From the NCBI RefSeq assembly GCF_023516505.1, contig NZ_JAMGBB010000001.1:1612001-1676000 (forward strand): 64,000 bases of DNA, read 5' to 3'. How positions within the stretch are numbered: the stretch's first letter is position 1; the number at the start of each line of letters is the position of its first letter. Below the pieces are notes generated by a model. That model saw nothing but the letters and a program-made list of their open reading frames with translations, was not told the DNA's origin and made no database searches. Below, in pieces: positions 1-9,800 of this stretch. Source of the stretch: Sphingomonas brevis. GTDB lineage: Bacteria; Pseudomonadota; Alphaproteobacteria; Sphingomonadales; Sphingomonadaceae. Both the position numbers and the translations under genes were made by a program.

Positions 1-269
1 CCACCAGAGGCAGGGACTCGCAGCTGGGTGCATGGGCGTCCGACCAGTCCCGTCCGCTTGAAAGCAGGGCCCTGTTCGAACGCCGTTACGATGAAACGAA
101 ACAGCGGTTCGATGGCCATCCGGTTCCAAGACCGCCGCACTGGGGAGGATATCGCATCGTCCCGACGACTATTGAGTTCTGGCAGGATCGCACTCATCGC
201 CTCCACGAGCGGCGGATGTTCCGCGCGCGAGAAGACGGAAGCTGGGATGAAGGACTGCTTTATCCATGA
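1..269 (+). CDS. pdxH: Pyridoxamine 5'-phosphate oxidase, C-terminal part
   Basis: This is the 3' end of a gene that starts before the window. The frame that ends at the TGA 267-269 reads SQLGAWASDQS, then RPPHWGGYRIVP, IEFWQDRTHRLHERR and finally DEGLLYP. These are the conserved C-terminal blocks of PdxH, which oxidises pyridoxamine or pyridoxine phosphate to pyridoxal phosphate using FMN in the cytoplasm. The RxH element (RLHER) near the end belongs to the FMN/substrate site in the family. The stop overlaps the ATG of the next gene by ATGA, so translation is probably coupled. Only about 88 residues are visible; the rest lies upstream. Confidence 0.93.
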   Translation, partial: TRGRDSQLGAWASDQSRPLESRALFERRYDETKQRFDGHPVPRPPHWGGYRIVPTTIEFWQDRTHRLHERRMFRAREDGSWDEGLLYP

Positions 270-1240
270 GCGGCGCGCATCATCACCAGCATGGACACGG
301 CCATAGTCACGCCCACGTGCACGGGGCAGATCGCGGTTCGCTGACCCAGCGGGCGGCGCTGGCCAGCATTTCGATGGCGCTGTTCCTGGTCGGGCTTAAG
401 ACATACGCCGCCTGGGACACCGGATCGGTGGCAATGCTCGGCTCCCTGGCCGATACCATGCTCGATTTCGTTGCCAGCCTGATCACGTTCTTCGGAGTGC
501 GCTGGGCGGCGATGCCAGCCGACGAAGAACATCGCTACGGCCATGGCAAGGCCGAGGCGTTGGCCGCGCTGATTCAGGTCATTTTGATTACCGTTTCGGC
601 AATGGCGATCATCTGGCGAGCGACCGACCGCTTGATGAGTGGCAAGCCGACCGAAGGTTTGGAGCTGGGCATTGGCGTGTCGGTCATCGCGATGGTCGCG
701 ACGTTCGGATTGCTCGCCTACCAGCGCTATGTGATTAAAAGGACCGGGTCAGTCGCGATCCTGACCGACCATGTCCATTACCAGACCGATGTGCTGCTAA
801 ATCTGTCGGTGATCGGCGCACTGGTGCTCGACCAACTGGTCGGCTGGCGGCTGGCCGACCCGCTGTTCGGTTTCGCCATCGCCGGCTGGCTGATGTACGG
901 CGCCTGGGGAGCGGCGAGCCATTCGGTCGACCAGTTGATGGATCGCGAATGGCCGGAGGAGGAGCGCGAGGCGTTCATCGCCGCCGCGCAACATTATCCC
1001 GAGCTGGCGGGAATTCACGACCTTCGCACTCGGACGTCCGGCGCCCATCGGTTCGTCCAGTTCCACGTCTGGGTGCCGGGCGACTGGACGGTGACCGAGG
1101 CCCATGAGCGGATGGATGCGGTCGAAGAGAAGCTGCAGCAGCGCTTCCCCGGCACCGAGATCATCATCCATCTCGACCCTGAAGGGCATACCGACCGTGA
1201 AGGAATATTGCCCAAGCATTTGACGGAGAGCGCGCGATGA
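266..1240 (+). CDS. fieF: Cation diffusion facilitator (FieF-type divalent metal exporter)
   Basis: The 324-residue protein is a cation diffusion facilitator of the inner membrane that exports Zn2+, Fe2+ or similar ions in exchange for protons. It opens with a His-rich tail (HHHQHGHGHSHAHVHG), a likely metal buffer. Six membrane segments follow. The metal-binding pairs are visible: DxxxD in the second segment (LADTMLDF) and HxxxD in the fifth (HYQTD). The cytoplasmic C-terminal domain contains DLRTRTSGAHRFVQ and ends in the conserved IIIHLDP. Length and motifs match E. coli FieF closely. It starts at the ATGA overlap with pdxH and ends at an ATGA overlap with the PhzF gene. Confidence 0.92.
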   Translation: MSGAHHHQHGHGHSHAHVHGADRGSLTQRAALASISMALFLVGLKTYAAWDTGSVAMLGSLADTMLDFVASLITFFGVRWAAMPADEEHRYGHGKAEALAALIQVILITVSAMAIIWRATDRLMSGKPTEGLELGIGVSVIAMVATFGLLAYQRYVIKRTGSVAILTDHVHYQTDVLLNLSVIGALVLDQLVGWRLADPLFGFAIAGWLMYGAWGAASHSVDQLMDREWPEEEREAFIAAAQHYPELAGIHDLRTRTSGAHRFVQFHVWVPGDWTVTEAHERMDAVEEKLQQRFPGTEIIIHLDPEGHTDREGILPKHLTESAR

Positions 1241-2028
1241 CCACTCCGCTGCCGATTTTCCAGGTTGATGCGTTCGCGGAAAGACCGTTCGCCGGCAATC
1301 CGGCAGCGGTAATGCCGCTAAGCGAATGGCTGCCCGACGACGTGATGCAGGCGATCGGCGCCGAGAATAATCTCGCCGAAACGGCCTTCACCGTGCCAAG
1401 CGAGCGCGACGACGCCGATTATGACCTGCGCTGGTTCACGCCGACCCTCGAAATCGGGATGTGCGGGCACGCAACTCTGGCGGCGGCGCACATCCTGCTT
1501 CATGGCGATCGCATTCGCTTTGCCACGCATTCCGGGATCCTGACCGTCACACGTGATGCCGACGATCCTTCGCTGCTCAAGCTCGACATGCCTTCAGCGC
1601 CGCCCCAACCGGAAAAACTGCCCGAATTGCTCGAAGCGCTGGGGATCGAGGGCGAAACCTTCGTCAGCCGCGCCGGTAACGGCAATGCGGTGGTGTTGGT
1701 GACGGATGAAGCGGCGGTCCGAACCGTTGCGCCCGATTTTCTGGCACTAAGGAAGCTGCCGTACCTAGTGTCGGTGACCGCGCCCGGAGACGAGCAGGAT
1801 GTCGCCAGCCGGGTATTCGCAGCCTATCATGGCATCGACGAAGACCCGGTGACCGGATCTGCCCATACCGCACTGATACCATTTTGGGCGGGGCGTCTCG
1901 GCCGCCATCGCTTCTCCGCGCTGCAGGCGAGCAAACGTACCGGCTTGATCGACTGCGAGCTAAAGGGCGACCGGGTAATCCTCGGCGGCCATGCGGTTAC
2001 CGTGATCGAGGGTTACTTTCAGATTTAG
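1237..2028 (+). CDS. PhzF family isomerase/epimerase
   Basis: A 263-residue PhzF-family protein with the usual two-fold diaminopimelate-epimerase-like fold. The N-terminus carries [18 protein letters not shown], and NLAETAF contains the glutamate that acts as general acid/base in PhzF. The glycine-rich [12 protein letters not shown] and DPVTGSAH blocks are the two substrate-binding loops. The true substrate is unknown: outside phenazine producers this family is mostly uncharacterised, and no other phenazine genes are nearby. The start overlaps fieF by ATGA. The stop overlaps the stop of mnmA, which reads toward it. Confidence 0.88.
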   Translation: MTTPLPIFQVDAFAERPFAGNPAAVMPLSEWLPDDVMQAIGAENNLAETAFTVPSERDDADYDLRWFTPTLEIGMCGHATLAAAHILLHGDRIRFATHSGILTVTRDADDPSLLKLDMPSAPPQPEKLPELLEALGIEGETFVSRAGNGNAVVLVTDEAAVRTVAPDFLALRKLPYLVSVTAPGDEQDVASRVFAAYHGIDEDPVTGSAHTALIPFWAGRLGRHRFSALQASKRTGLIDCELKGDRVILGGHAVTVIEGYFQI

Positions 2029-3134
2029 GCCGCGACGGCGCTCTTGAGGTCGGCGCCTTCGGTTTCGACGATGGTGCCTCCGCCGAGCAGCCGATCTCCA
2101 TCGTAGAACACCGCCGACTGGCCCGGCGCAACGCCATATTCCGGCGACTCGAAATGCAGCCGCTCGCCATCCCAATTGCCGGCAACCGGCCTGGCAAGCG
2201 AACGCACCTTGGCCTCGACCCGGGTCTGGTCCTCGGCCAGCCAGTTGATGCCCTCGACCCTGGCCGCAGCCACCGCAAGCGCCCGGCGCGGGCCGACCAC
2301 CAGCCGCCGTTCCTCCGGCTCGATCCTGACGACGTAGAGCGGCTCCGGCTGGCCACCGATCTCGATCCCACGACGCTGGCCGATGGTGAAATGGACCACG
2401 CCCTGATGCTGCCCGAGAAATTCGCCGTCGAGGCCGACGATCTCGCCGGGCGCCGCGGTTTCCGGCCTCAGCCGCTTCACCAGCCCGGCATAATCGCCGT
2501 CGGGAACGAAGCAGATGTCCTGGCTGTCGGGCTTGTCGGCAACGACCAGCCCGGCCTCTACCGCCAGCCGGCGAGTCTCGCTCTTGGGCAAATCGCCCAG
2601 CGGGAAGCGAAGATAGTCGAGCTGTTCCTGGGTCGTGCCGTAAAGGAAGTAACTCTGGTCGCGGGCCGGATCGCGGCCTTTCCATAGCTCCACGCGACCT
2701 TCTCGTTCGGCCCGGCGGACATAATGGCCCGTGGCGAGGCAGTCGGCGCCGAGGTCGCGGGCAAAGGCGATCAAATCGGTGAACTTCACTCCCTGATTAC
2801 ACAGGGAACAGGGCACCGGGGTTCGCCCCTGGGCATATTCGTCGGCGAACCGGTCGATCACGCCGGTCCGGAATCGGCTTTCAAAATCGAGCACATAATG
2901 GGCGATTCCCAGCCGGTCGCAGACGGTCTTGGCGTCGTAAATGTCCTGTCCGGCGCAGCAGCTTCCAGAACGCTTCACTGCCTCGCCATGATCGTAAAGC
3001 TGGAGGGTTACGCCGATCACCTCGGCTCCGGTCCCGGCGGCCAGAGCGGCCACGACGCTGCTGTCGACGCCGCCGGACATGGCGACAACGATGCGCGCCG
3101 AAGCGGCGTCGGGAAGGTCAAATGAGGGGGACAT
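2025..3134 (-). CDS. mnmA: tRNA-specific 2-thiouridylase MnmA
   Basis: A 369-residue enzyme that installs the 2-thio group on U34 of tRNA-Glu, -Gln and -Lys using ATP and persulfide sulfur. The PP-loop SGGVDSS sits near residue 20. The first catalytic cysteine is in [11 protein letters not shown] near residue 108, and the second is in [10 protein letters not shown] near residue 205. The C-terminal part forms the beta-barrel domain. It converges on the PhzF gene with overlapping stop codons. It is of interest that the tRNA-Glu(TTC) in this window, a substrate of MnmA, is also the attachment site of the mobile element. Confidence 0.95.
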   Translation of the reverse strand: MSPSFDLPDAASARIVVAMSGGVDSSVVAALAAGTGAEVIGVTLQLYDHGEAVKRSGSCCAGQDIYDAKTVCDRLGIAHYVLDFESRFRTGVIDRFADEYAQGRTPVPCSLCNQGVKFTDLIAFARDLGADCLATGHYVRRAEREGRVELWKGRDPARDQSYFLYGTTQEQLDYLRFPLGDLPKSETRRLAVEAGLVVADKPDSQDICFVPDGDYAGLVKRLRPETAAPGEIVGLDGEFLGQHQGVVHFTIGQRRGIEIGGQPEPLYVVRIEPEERRLVVGPRRALAVAAARVEGINWLAEDQTRVEAKVRSLARPVAGNWDGERLHFESPEYGVAPGQSAVFYDGDRLLGGGTIVETEGADLKSAVAA

Positions 3135-3211
3135 GCTGGCTGCGTCTTTACTCGAAATTCACCCTGTTGGGCTAGACCTGCCTCTCCCATTCGGGGGCGA
3201 GGGACAGTATT

Positions 3212-3439
3212 TTGGCGCGATTCGACGGCAATCTTAAGGCAGCAGGGGAGGCGAAGCTCGACGTCGACGAGCTTCTCTCGGCACTCGGCGCGGCCTCGAA
3301 TTTGGGCCGCGAGGAGCGACAGGACGCAATCGCCTGTTTTCTCTCGGTCAGCGAGGGGTGGAAGGACGCCAGAGCGACGCTCAAGGGCACGTTTGCGACG
3401 ATGCCGAGACCATCATGGTTAACGGGCAATAAGGATTGA
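3212..3439 (+). CDS. Small hypothetical protein
   Basis: An open frame of 75 residues beginning with TTG, hydrophilic and largely helical in appearance, with no signal peptide or membrane segment. I do not recognise a family. It lies between divergent mnmA and sciP, where some sphingomonads have short unannotated genes. The opposite strand is also open here (3172-3429), but that product is a low-complexity Ser/Arg-rich string and looks like a shadow. No clear ribosome binding site decides the start, so the coding status is uncertain. Confidence 0.4.
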   Translation: MARFDGNLKAAGEAKLDVDELLSALGAASNLGREERQDAIACFLSVSEGWKDARATLKGTFATMPRPSWLTGNKD

Positions 3440-3536
3440 TGAAGGTGAAAATTACCTTTGTGTTTCAGACCTTCTCAACGGCCTTCGGTTAAAAGCTGGC
3501 TATCGGTTGAAGTTTAACGTGACTGAGGTTTTGTAG

Positions 3537-3836
3537 ATGCTCGAGAATCAGAAAATTCGTCCCGCGCAGGTAATCGGACCGCTTGGCGAACCGCTGACGC
3601 TCGAGTCGCTTCCGCCAGCTTCGACGACTCGCTGGGTCGTGCGCCGCAAGGCCGAAGTGGTGGCCGCGGTCGCAGGCGGATTGCTGACGGTCGACGAGGC
3701 CTGCCAGCGTTATACGCTGAGCCTCGAGGAATTCACCGGCTGGCAGCGTGCGGTCGACCGCAGCGGCATGCCGGGCCTCCGGGTCACCCGCATCAAGCAT
3801 TACCGCGATCAGTATGAGCGCCAGCAGCGCTACTAA
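3537..3836 (+). CDS. sciP: SciP-like CtrA inhibitor (DUF1153)
   Basis: A 99-residue protein matching the DUF1153/SciP family. In Caulobacter SciP binds DNA and the cell-cycle regulator CtrA and blocks CtrA-driven transcription. The diagnostic core is present: QVIGPLGEPLTLESLPP, then WVVRRKAEVVAAVAGGLLT and DEACQRYTLSLEEFTGWQ, a helix-turn-helix. A GAGG element about 8 bases before the ATG fits a ribosome binding site. The gene stands alone and ends in a strong terminator. Upstream there are scattered TTAA words but no full CtrA box that I would accept. Confidence 0.92.
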   Translation: MLENQKIRPAQVIGPLGEPLTLESLPPASTTRWVVRRKAEVVAAVAGGLLTVDEACQRYTLSLEEFTGWQRAVDRSGMPGLRVTRIKHYRDQYERQQRY

Positions 3837-3866
3837 TTAAGGTCCGTCCCCAGTAGGACCAGAGTG

Positions 3867-3895
3867 AGGCCCCGCTCAAAAGGCGGGGCCTTTTT
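3867..3895 (+). terminator. Rho-independent terminator after sciP
   Basis: Stem of GGCCCCGC and GCGGGGCC with a short A-rich loop, followed by TTTTT, 30 bases after the sciP stop. Confidence 0.9.
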
Positions 3896-4010
3896 CATGT
3901 TCGTTGCGTTTCCGATCCAAATCCCGGAACAACATGCCCGCATCATGCGTCTCTGATGCCGTTAAGGCGCCCGGAAAAGTCACAGGGCGCCACGATCAGG
4001 AGGAACGAAC

Positions 4011-4265
4011 ATGGGAATCATTGTTTGGCTAATCGTCGGTGGTGTCGTGGGCTGGTTGGCCAGCCTGATCATGCGCACGGACGCTCAACAGGGCATCCTG
4101 ATGAATATCGTCGTCGGCATCGTCGGCGCAGTCATTGCCGGGCTGGTCCTCGGCAAGGGCAACATCAACCAGGGACTGACGGTCGAGACGTTCCTGTGGT
4201 CGCTGCTCGGTGCAGTCGTGCTGCTGGCGGTGGTCAACCTTATTCGCCGCGGCAGCGTAAGGTAA
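4011..4265 (+). CDS. GlsB/YeaQ/YmgE family membrane protein
   Basis: An 84-residue, very hydrophobic protein with about three membrane segments and glycine-rich repeats (IVGGVVGWLAS, IVVGIVGAVIAGL) typical of the transglycosylase-associated/GlsB family, small inner-membrane proteins often induced by stress. The start is certain: AGGAGG lies 7 bases before the ATG. A terminator follows directly. A second member of the family lies at 5135-5398 on the other strand. Confidence 0.88.
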   Translation: MGIIVWLIVGGVVGWLASLIMRTDAQQGILMNIVVGIVGAVIAGLVLGKGNINQGLTVETFLWSLLGAVVLLAVVNLIRRGSVR

Positions 4266-4288
4266 CTCACCTGTCACCGCGAAAAAAT

Positions 4289-4323
4289 GGGCCGCCGGGA
4301 GAGATCCTGGCGGCCCTTTTCAA
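4289..4323 (+). terminator. Terminator between the GlsB gene and the SIMPL gene
   Basis: GGGCCGCC pairs with GGCGGCCC around a 12-base loop, followed by TTTT. It lies between two converging genes; the leading AAAAAA on the left side means it may also serve the minus-strand gene. Confidence 0.85.
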
Positions 4324-4326
4324 TTT

Positions 4327-5052
4327 CTACTGAAGCTCGAAGCTCATCGACACGCTAACCTGCACCTGCTGGGTGCCCGGGTCGATCTTTGTATCGGCAC
4401 CGGCACCACGTTCCTGTGCCATCATCACCATCGGCATTGGCGGCGGCGGGGCGTAGCCGCCGCTTTCGCTGACCGACAGCAGCCGCACCACGCGCATGCC
4501 AAGCGCCCGCGCGTACAGGTCGGCCCTGGCGCGGCCGTTGACGATCGCCTTGGCGCGCGCCTCGTCGAGGGCCGATTCCGGCTTGTCGATGGTGAGGTTC
4601 GGCCCGCTGATCGAATTGGCTCCCTGCGCAACCAGGGCATCAAGGATCGCGCCGGTCCGCTTCAGGTCACGAAACTTGACGTTAAGCGTGTTGGACGCTC
4701 GATAGCCGGTCAGGCGCGGCGGCTGGTTCTGGTCATACTGATATTCCGGATTGAGGTTGATCGAGGAGGTCTGGATGTCGCGATCCTCGATCCCCGCCCG
4801 CTTCAGGGCGGCACGGACCTGCTCCATCTGGGCCGCATTCTGCTCGATCGCCGCTGTAGCGGTCGGCCGCAGGGTCTGCACGCCGGCGGAGATGATCGCC
4901 ATGTCCGGCACCCGGGTGACTTCGCCGGTAGCGCTGATGTCGAGCCTTGTTCCCGCAAGTACCGGGACGGCGGCAACGGCCGTCTGCGCGGGGGCGCTGG
5001 CCGGGATCGCGGCAGCACTCACCGCCAAGGCAGTCAGAAGAATATTACGCAT
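4327..5052 (-). CDS. SIMPL domain (DUF541) exported protein
   Basis: A 241-residue secreted protein. The N-terminus MRNILLTALAVSAAAIPASAPAQ is a signal peptide ending in a likely SPase I site. The mature part has the SIMPL/DUF541 pattern: LDISATGEVTRVPDMAIISAGVQT, then RTGAILDALVAQGANSISGPNL and the closing VQVSVSMSFEL. The family is periplasmic and poorly understood; some members protect against oxidative stress. I chose the internal ATG at 5052 because GGTGGGA precedes it and the signal peptide begins there; an upstream in-frame ATG at 5115 would bury the signal. It is flanked by two GlsB-type genes. Confidence 0.87.
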   Translation of the reverse strand: MRNILLTALAVSAAAIPASAPAQTAVAAVPVLAGTRLDISATGEVTRVPDMAIISAGVQTLRPTATAAIEQNAAQMEQVRAALKRAGIEDRDIQTSSINLNPEYQYDQNQPPRLTGYRASNTLNVKFRDLKRTGAILDALVAQGANSISGPNLTIDKPESALDEARAKAIVNGRARADLYARALGMRVVRLLSVSESGGYAPPPPMPMVMMAQERGAGADTKIDPGTQQVQVSVSMSFELQ

Positions 5053-5134
5053 CGAAAAATTCCCACCAATCAAAAAGGCCACCGCCGCAAGCTGAACCAG
5101 CGGCGATGGCCTCAATATGAACGAAACCAGGACC

Positions 5135-5398
5135 TTATCCCCGGCGGCGTAGCACCAGCCGGTAAATGAGCAGGATCAGGAAAGCACCGACGATGGCGGC
5201 GATAAAGCCCGCGGCCTCGCCGTCGTCATACCAGCCGACTGCCTTGCCGAGGAAGCCCGCCAGCAGAGCGCCGGCAATTCCCAGAAGAATGGTGATCAGG
5301 CAGCCGCCAGGGTCCTTGCCGGGCATGAGGAGCTTGGCGATTCCGCCGGCCAGCAGGCCGATGACGATCCATCCAAGGATCCCGTAATTCTCGATCAT
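5135..5398 (-). CDS. GlsB/YeaQ/YmgE family membrane protein
   Basis: An 87-residue small membrane protein with three hydrophobic segments and the family signature GWIVIGLLAGGIAKLLMPG followed by ITILLGIAGALLAGFLG. The start at 5398 is supported by GGAGG eight bases upstream; the longer frame from 5443 adds a non-hydrophobic leader without a better site. It lies upstream of the SIMPL gene on the same strand with an 82-base gap, so the two may be co-transcribed, and it is a paralogue of the gene at 4011. Confidence 0.87.
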   Translation of the reverse strand: MIENYGILGWIVIGLLAGGIAKLLMPGKDPGGCLITILLGIAGALLAGFLGKAVGWYDDGEAAGFIAAIVGAFLILLIYRLVLRRRG

Positions 5399-5620
5399 CC
5401 CTTCTGCCTCCCTGTGCCAAGAAACGCCTTCGCCTTGCAGCACGCTCGTTTCAGCATTGCAACAACGCGCATCCGTGTAAGGGGTGCCGCCGTTCGTAGA
5501 AAAAGCCTTTTCACGAGCAATTCGGGCGGTGCAGTTGCAACCGGTGACTTATTTGCGTAATACAGCAAAAGCAGCATCGGTTGCTGCTGCTCATTACGAT
5601 TGGCAGGAAGAATGCGGCTT

Positions 5621-6787
5621 ATGAACCGGGAGTCTAGTTTCGCGAACTCTGACACGCTGGTCGTGGTCGATCGTTCGCGTCGCAGGCGCAATGTCATCAT
5701 TGCCGCGGTTGCGGCGATCGCGATCCTGGTCGCCGCATTCGTCCTGTTTTCCGGCAAGGAGAAGGCGCCGGCCGGTGGCGATGCGGCCGCGGTCCAGGTG
5801 CCGACCGTGACCGTTGTCGTGCCCGGCCGCAGCGAGGTTTCGCGGGTCGTGACGGCGTCCGGAGCGCTGGCCGCGCGGCATGACCAACCCGTCGGCGTGG
5901 CCGGCGAAGGCGGCATGGTGCGCGCGGTGCTGGTCGAGGCTGGCGCCTGGGTCAGGCAAGGCCAGGTCCTGGCCACGGTCGATCGTTCTGTCCAGTCGCA
6001 GAATGTCGCACAGCTTGCCGCCCAGGTGCAGGTCGCGCGGGCCGACGCGGCGCTTGCCCAAAATGAATATGAGCGCAGCGAAGCCCTGGTCGGCCGCGGC
6101 TTCGTGTCCAAGGCGGATCTCGACCGCAAGAAGGCCGCCCGCGATGCCGCCAACGCCCGGATCCGGGTTGCCGAAGCCAACCTCAATTCAATGAGGGCCC
6201 AGCTTGGGCGGCTGGACATCCGCGCCCCCAAGAGTGGCCTGATCCTGTCGCGCAGCGTCGAGGTCGGCCAGGTCGTCAGCCCTGGATCCGGCGCCCTGTT
6301 CCGTCTCGCCGAGAACGGCCAGATGGAAATGAAGGCGCAGCTTTCGCAGCAGGACTTGGCCTACATCCATGATGGGATGGCGGCAAAGATTACGCCGATC
6401 GGTACCGATCGCAGCTTCCCTGGCCAGGTGTGGCAGGTCTCGCCGACGATCGACGCCAACAGCCGCCAGGGCGAGGTCAGGATCGCCATCGCCTATGACC
6501 CGTCGATCCGTCCGGGCGGATTCGCTGAAGCCAAGATCGAGTCGGGCACTGCCAGCGCGCCGCAGCTGCCGCAGAGCGCGGTGCTGAGCGATGACAACGG
6601 CAATTATGTCTATGTCATCAACGGCAAAAACGAAGTCGAACGGCGTTCGATCAAGATCGGCAGCGTCGAAGACCAGGGCGTGACCATCTCCGAGGGCATT
6701 ACGGGGAGTGAGCGGGTAGTCTTGTCCGCCGGGCCGTTCCTCAATCCGGGGCAGAAGGTAAAGCCCCAACTGCAAGCGGCGCGTTGA
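5621..6787 (+). CDS. RND efflux periplasmic adaptor (membrane fusion protein)
   Basis: About 388 residues. A single membrane anchor (NVIIAAVAAIAILVAAFVLF) near residue 35 is followed by the adaptor body: a lipoyl half-motif (ARHDQPVGVAGEGGMV), an alpha-helical hairpin (VARADAALAQNEYERSEALVGRGFVSKADLDR), the second lipoyl half (LGRLDIRAPKSGLI) and a beta-barrel domain. It bridges the inner-membrane pump and an outer-membrane channel. The start is uncertain: ATG at 5612 or 5621, with AGGAAG at 5605-5610 fitting 5621 better. The permease follows 22 bases later. No outer-membrane factor gene is adjacent, so it probably borrows one. Confidence 0.9.
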   Translation: MNRESSFANSDTLVVVDRSRRRRNVIIAAVAAIAILVAAFVLFSGKEKAPAGGDAAAVQVPTVTVVVPGRSEVSRVVTASGALAARHDQPVGVAGEGGMVRAVLVEAGAWVRQGQVLATVDRSVQSQNVAQLAAQVQVARADAALAQNEYERSEALVGRGFVSKADLDRKKAARDAANARIRVAEANLNSMRAQLGRLDIRAPKSGLILSRSVEVGQVVSPGSGALFRLAENGQMEMKAQLSQQDLAYIHDGMAAKITPIGTDRSFPGQVWQVSPTIDANSRQGEVRIAIAYDPSIRPGGFAEAKIESGTASAPQLPQSAVLSDDNGNYVYVINGKNEVERRSIKIGSVEDQGVTISEGITGSERVVLSAGPFLNPGQKVKPQLQAAR

Positions 6788-6809
6788 GCCCGAAGGAAGT
6801 TGTAACGCC

Positions 6810-9800
6810 ATGAATTTCCGGAACATCTCTTCCTGGTGCATCCAAAATCCGGTTGCGCCGATCGTGCTCTTCGTCGGCCTGATGCTGTTCGGGCTGATTT
6901 CATTCGCGCGGATGCAGGTGAACAATGCGCCTGACATCGACTTCCCGGCGGCGATCGTTTCGGTCAGCCAGCCGGGCGCCGCCCCCAACGAGCTGGAGAC
7001 GCAGGTTGCGCAGCGCGTTGAGTCCGCGATCCGCGGCGTCACCGGTGTCGAGGAAATCAACAGCACCTTGAGCGAGGGCAACAGCACCACCTTCGTGCAG
7101 TTCGTGCTGGGAACGCCGACCGATCGCGCCGTCAACGACGTCCGCAACGCGATTTCCCAGATCCGCAGCAACCTGCCCGATGGAATCCTTGAGCCTCAGA
7201 TCACTCGCGTCGACGCCGAGGACGAGCCCATCATGGTGATGAGCGCCGAGACGACCGACATGACGCTCGAGCAGCTCAGCTGGTACATCGACAATACGGT
7301 CGCCAAGCGACTGTTGAGCGTCGATGGCGTCGCAGCCGTTTCGCGCGGCGGTGGCGTTGACCGGACGATCCGCATCATTCTCGATCCCGCCGCCCTGCAG
7401 GCGCAGGGCATCACGGCTGCCCAGGTCAATCAGCAGCTTCGCCAGAGCAACATCAACGCGCCCGGCGGCCGGGCGGAAGTTGCCGGTTCCGAGCAATCGG
7501 TCCGCGTGCTCGGCAACGCCCGCGACGCCTACGAGCTGTCCCAGACGCAAATCAGCCTGCCCGGCGGCCGCTGGGTGCGGCTTGCCGACCTTGGCGAAGT
7601 GAAGGATTCTTCGTCGGAGCAGCGCACCATCACCAAGATGAACGGCCACCAGGTCGTCACCTTCTATGTACAGCGCGCCAAGGGCTCGTCCGAGACGACC
7701 ACCTATGACGCCGGCAAGGAAGCGTTGAAAAAGCTGGAAACGGAGAATCCGAAGGTCCGCTTCCTCGAGATTTTCAACCGGGTCGACTACACCAAGTCGC
7801 AATATCGGTCCGCGATGGAAGGCCTGATCGAGGGTGCGGTGCTGGCCGTGCTGGTCGTGTTCCTGTTCCTGCGCGACATCCGGGCGACGGCCATCTCCGC
7901 GCTGGCTATTCCGATGTCGGCGATCCCGGCCTTCGGCTTCATGAGCATGATGGGAATCACCCTCAATTTCATGTCCACCATGGCGATGGGCCTCGTCGCG
8001 GGCGTTCTCGTCGACGACGCAATCGTCGAGATCGAAAATATCGTCAGACACATGCGCATGGGCAAGTCCGGCTACCAGGCCGCGCTCGATGCCGCGGATG
8101 AAATCGGCCTCGCGGTGCTGGCCACCACCATGGCGATCGTCGCGGTGTTCCTGCCGGTCGCGCTAATGCCCGGAATCGCCGGTCAATATTTCAAGGCGTT
8201 CGGCTTCACCGTCGTTCTTTCGGTGTTGATGAGCCTGTTCGTCGCGCGAATGATCACGCCGCTGATCGCAGCCTATTTCCTGCGATCGCATGGCGAGCAG
8301 CCCCACGCCGACTTCAAATGGATGCACTGGTATCTGCGCGTCCTGAACTGGAGCCTCGATACCAGCAAGGCGGACGCCCTGCTCGCCAGGCTCCCAAAGC
8401 CCGCGCGGAAAGCCGGCTACTACGTCCTGGGTTCGATCCTGCTGTTGCTCGTGATCGCGGCCTTCTTCGTCGGGACGGGCGCGGCGATGGCCGGCCTAGG
8501 CAAGCTGGAATGGAATGGCGGCGTTACGCTGACGCTCGCCCTCATCCTTGGCGGAGCCGTCGCATATGGCGCGGCCAAGCTGATTGGCCTCATCGTTCGG
8601 TGGGTCGGCAGCCGCGGATACGCCGAGTGGCACGGTATCGTCGCCGAGCGCTGGGACGCCCGATTGCACGACCATCGCCTGACAATGGTCGGTGCCGGCA
8701 TCGTCACTCTGCTTCTCAGCATCGTACTGTTCGGGACGCTGTCGCAGTCCTTCTTCCCGCCGCAGAACGATGACTTCGCGCGGGTGAACATCACCCTGGC
8801 CCCAGGCACCACCCTCAAGCAGACCGAAGTCGTGGTCGACAAGGTCGCGGCGATCGTCGCCAAGGACCCAAGCGTCGAGCGGGTGTTCGAGCGCGTCAAT
8901 GTCGGTAGCGGCCGAGTCAGCATCGTGCTGAAGAAAGACCGCGAGGTCACCAGCACCGAGTTCGAACGCAATCTTTCGCCGACCCTGGCGGCCATTCCGG
9001 ACGGGCGCATCAGCTTCCAGACCCAGAATGGCGGCGGCCCGGACGCCGAAGCGCGCGATATCATGCTGTATCTGGGCGGCGACAATCCGGAGACGTTGAA
9101 GGACGTCGCCACCCGGATAGCCAAGGAGATGCAGACTGTCCCCGGTCTTCGCGCTCCGCGCGTCGGCAGCCAGCTGGCCCAGCCGGAAATCACGATCAAG
9201 CCCCGCTTCGACCTGGCAGCCGACCTTGGCGTCACCACAACCGCGTTGAGCCAGACGATCCGCATCGCGACGCTGGGCGACATCGAGCAGAACAGCGCGA
9301 AATTCTCGCTTTCCGATCGCCAGGTGCCGATCCAGGTATCCTTGCCTGAAAGTGCGCGGCGTGACCTCGCCACGCTGGAAAATCTTCCGGTGCCGACGAC
9401 CGGTGGCGGCTCGGTTCCGCTGAAGGCAGTCGCCGACGTCGGCTTCGGTTCCGGCCCGACCACGGTGCAGCGGTCGAACCAGCTGCGCCGGCTGGCCGTC
9501 GGTGCGGATCTGGCGCCGGGCGTGGTCGAGGGTGACGTCTGGGCGAAGGTTCGCGAGCTTCCGAGCTACAAGAATCTGCCGCAGGGCGTTCAGCAGATGA
9601 ACCTCGGCGACCAGAAGTGGCAGGCCGAGCTACTGTTCAACTTCGCCGTCGCGCTGATTTCGGGCGTGCTGCTGGTGTTCGCCGTGCTGGTCCTGCTCTA
9701 TCGCCGGTTCCTCGCACCGTTCGTCAACATGGGATCCCTGCTGCTTGCTCCGCTCGGGGCCGCGGTAGCGCTGCATATCGCCGACCAGCCAGTGTCGCTG

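Noticed and set aside
1884-2687. A 267-codon plus-strand frame opposite mnmA
   Set aside because: mnmA on the other strand has all family motifs; this frame has none.
3419-3433. A CtrA box (TTAA-N7-TTAA) upstream of sciP
   Set aside because: TTAACGGGCAATAAG has only one good half; other TTAA words nearby have the wrong spacing.
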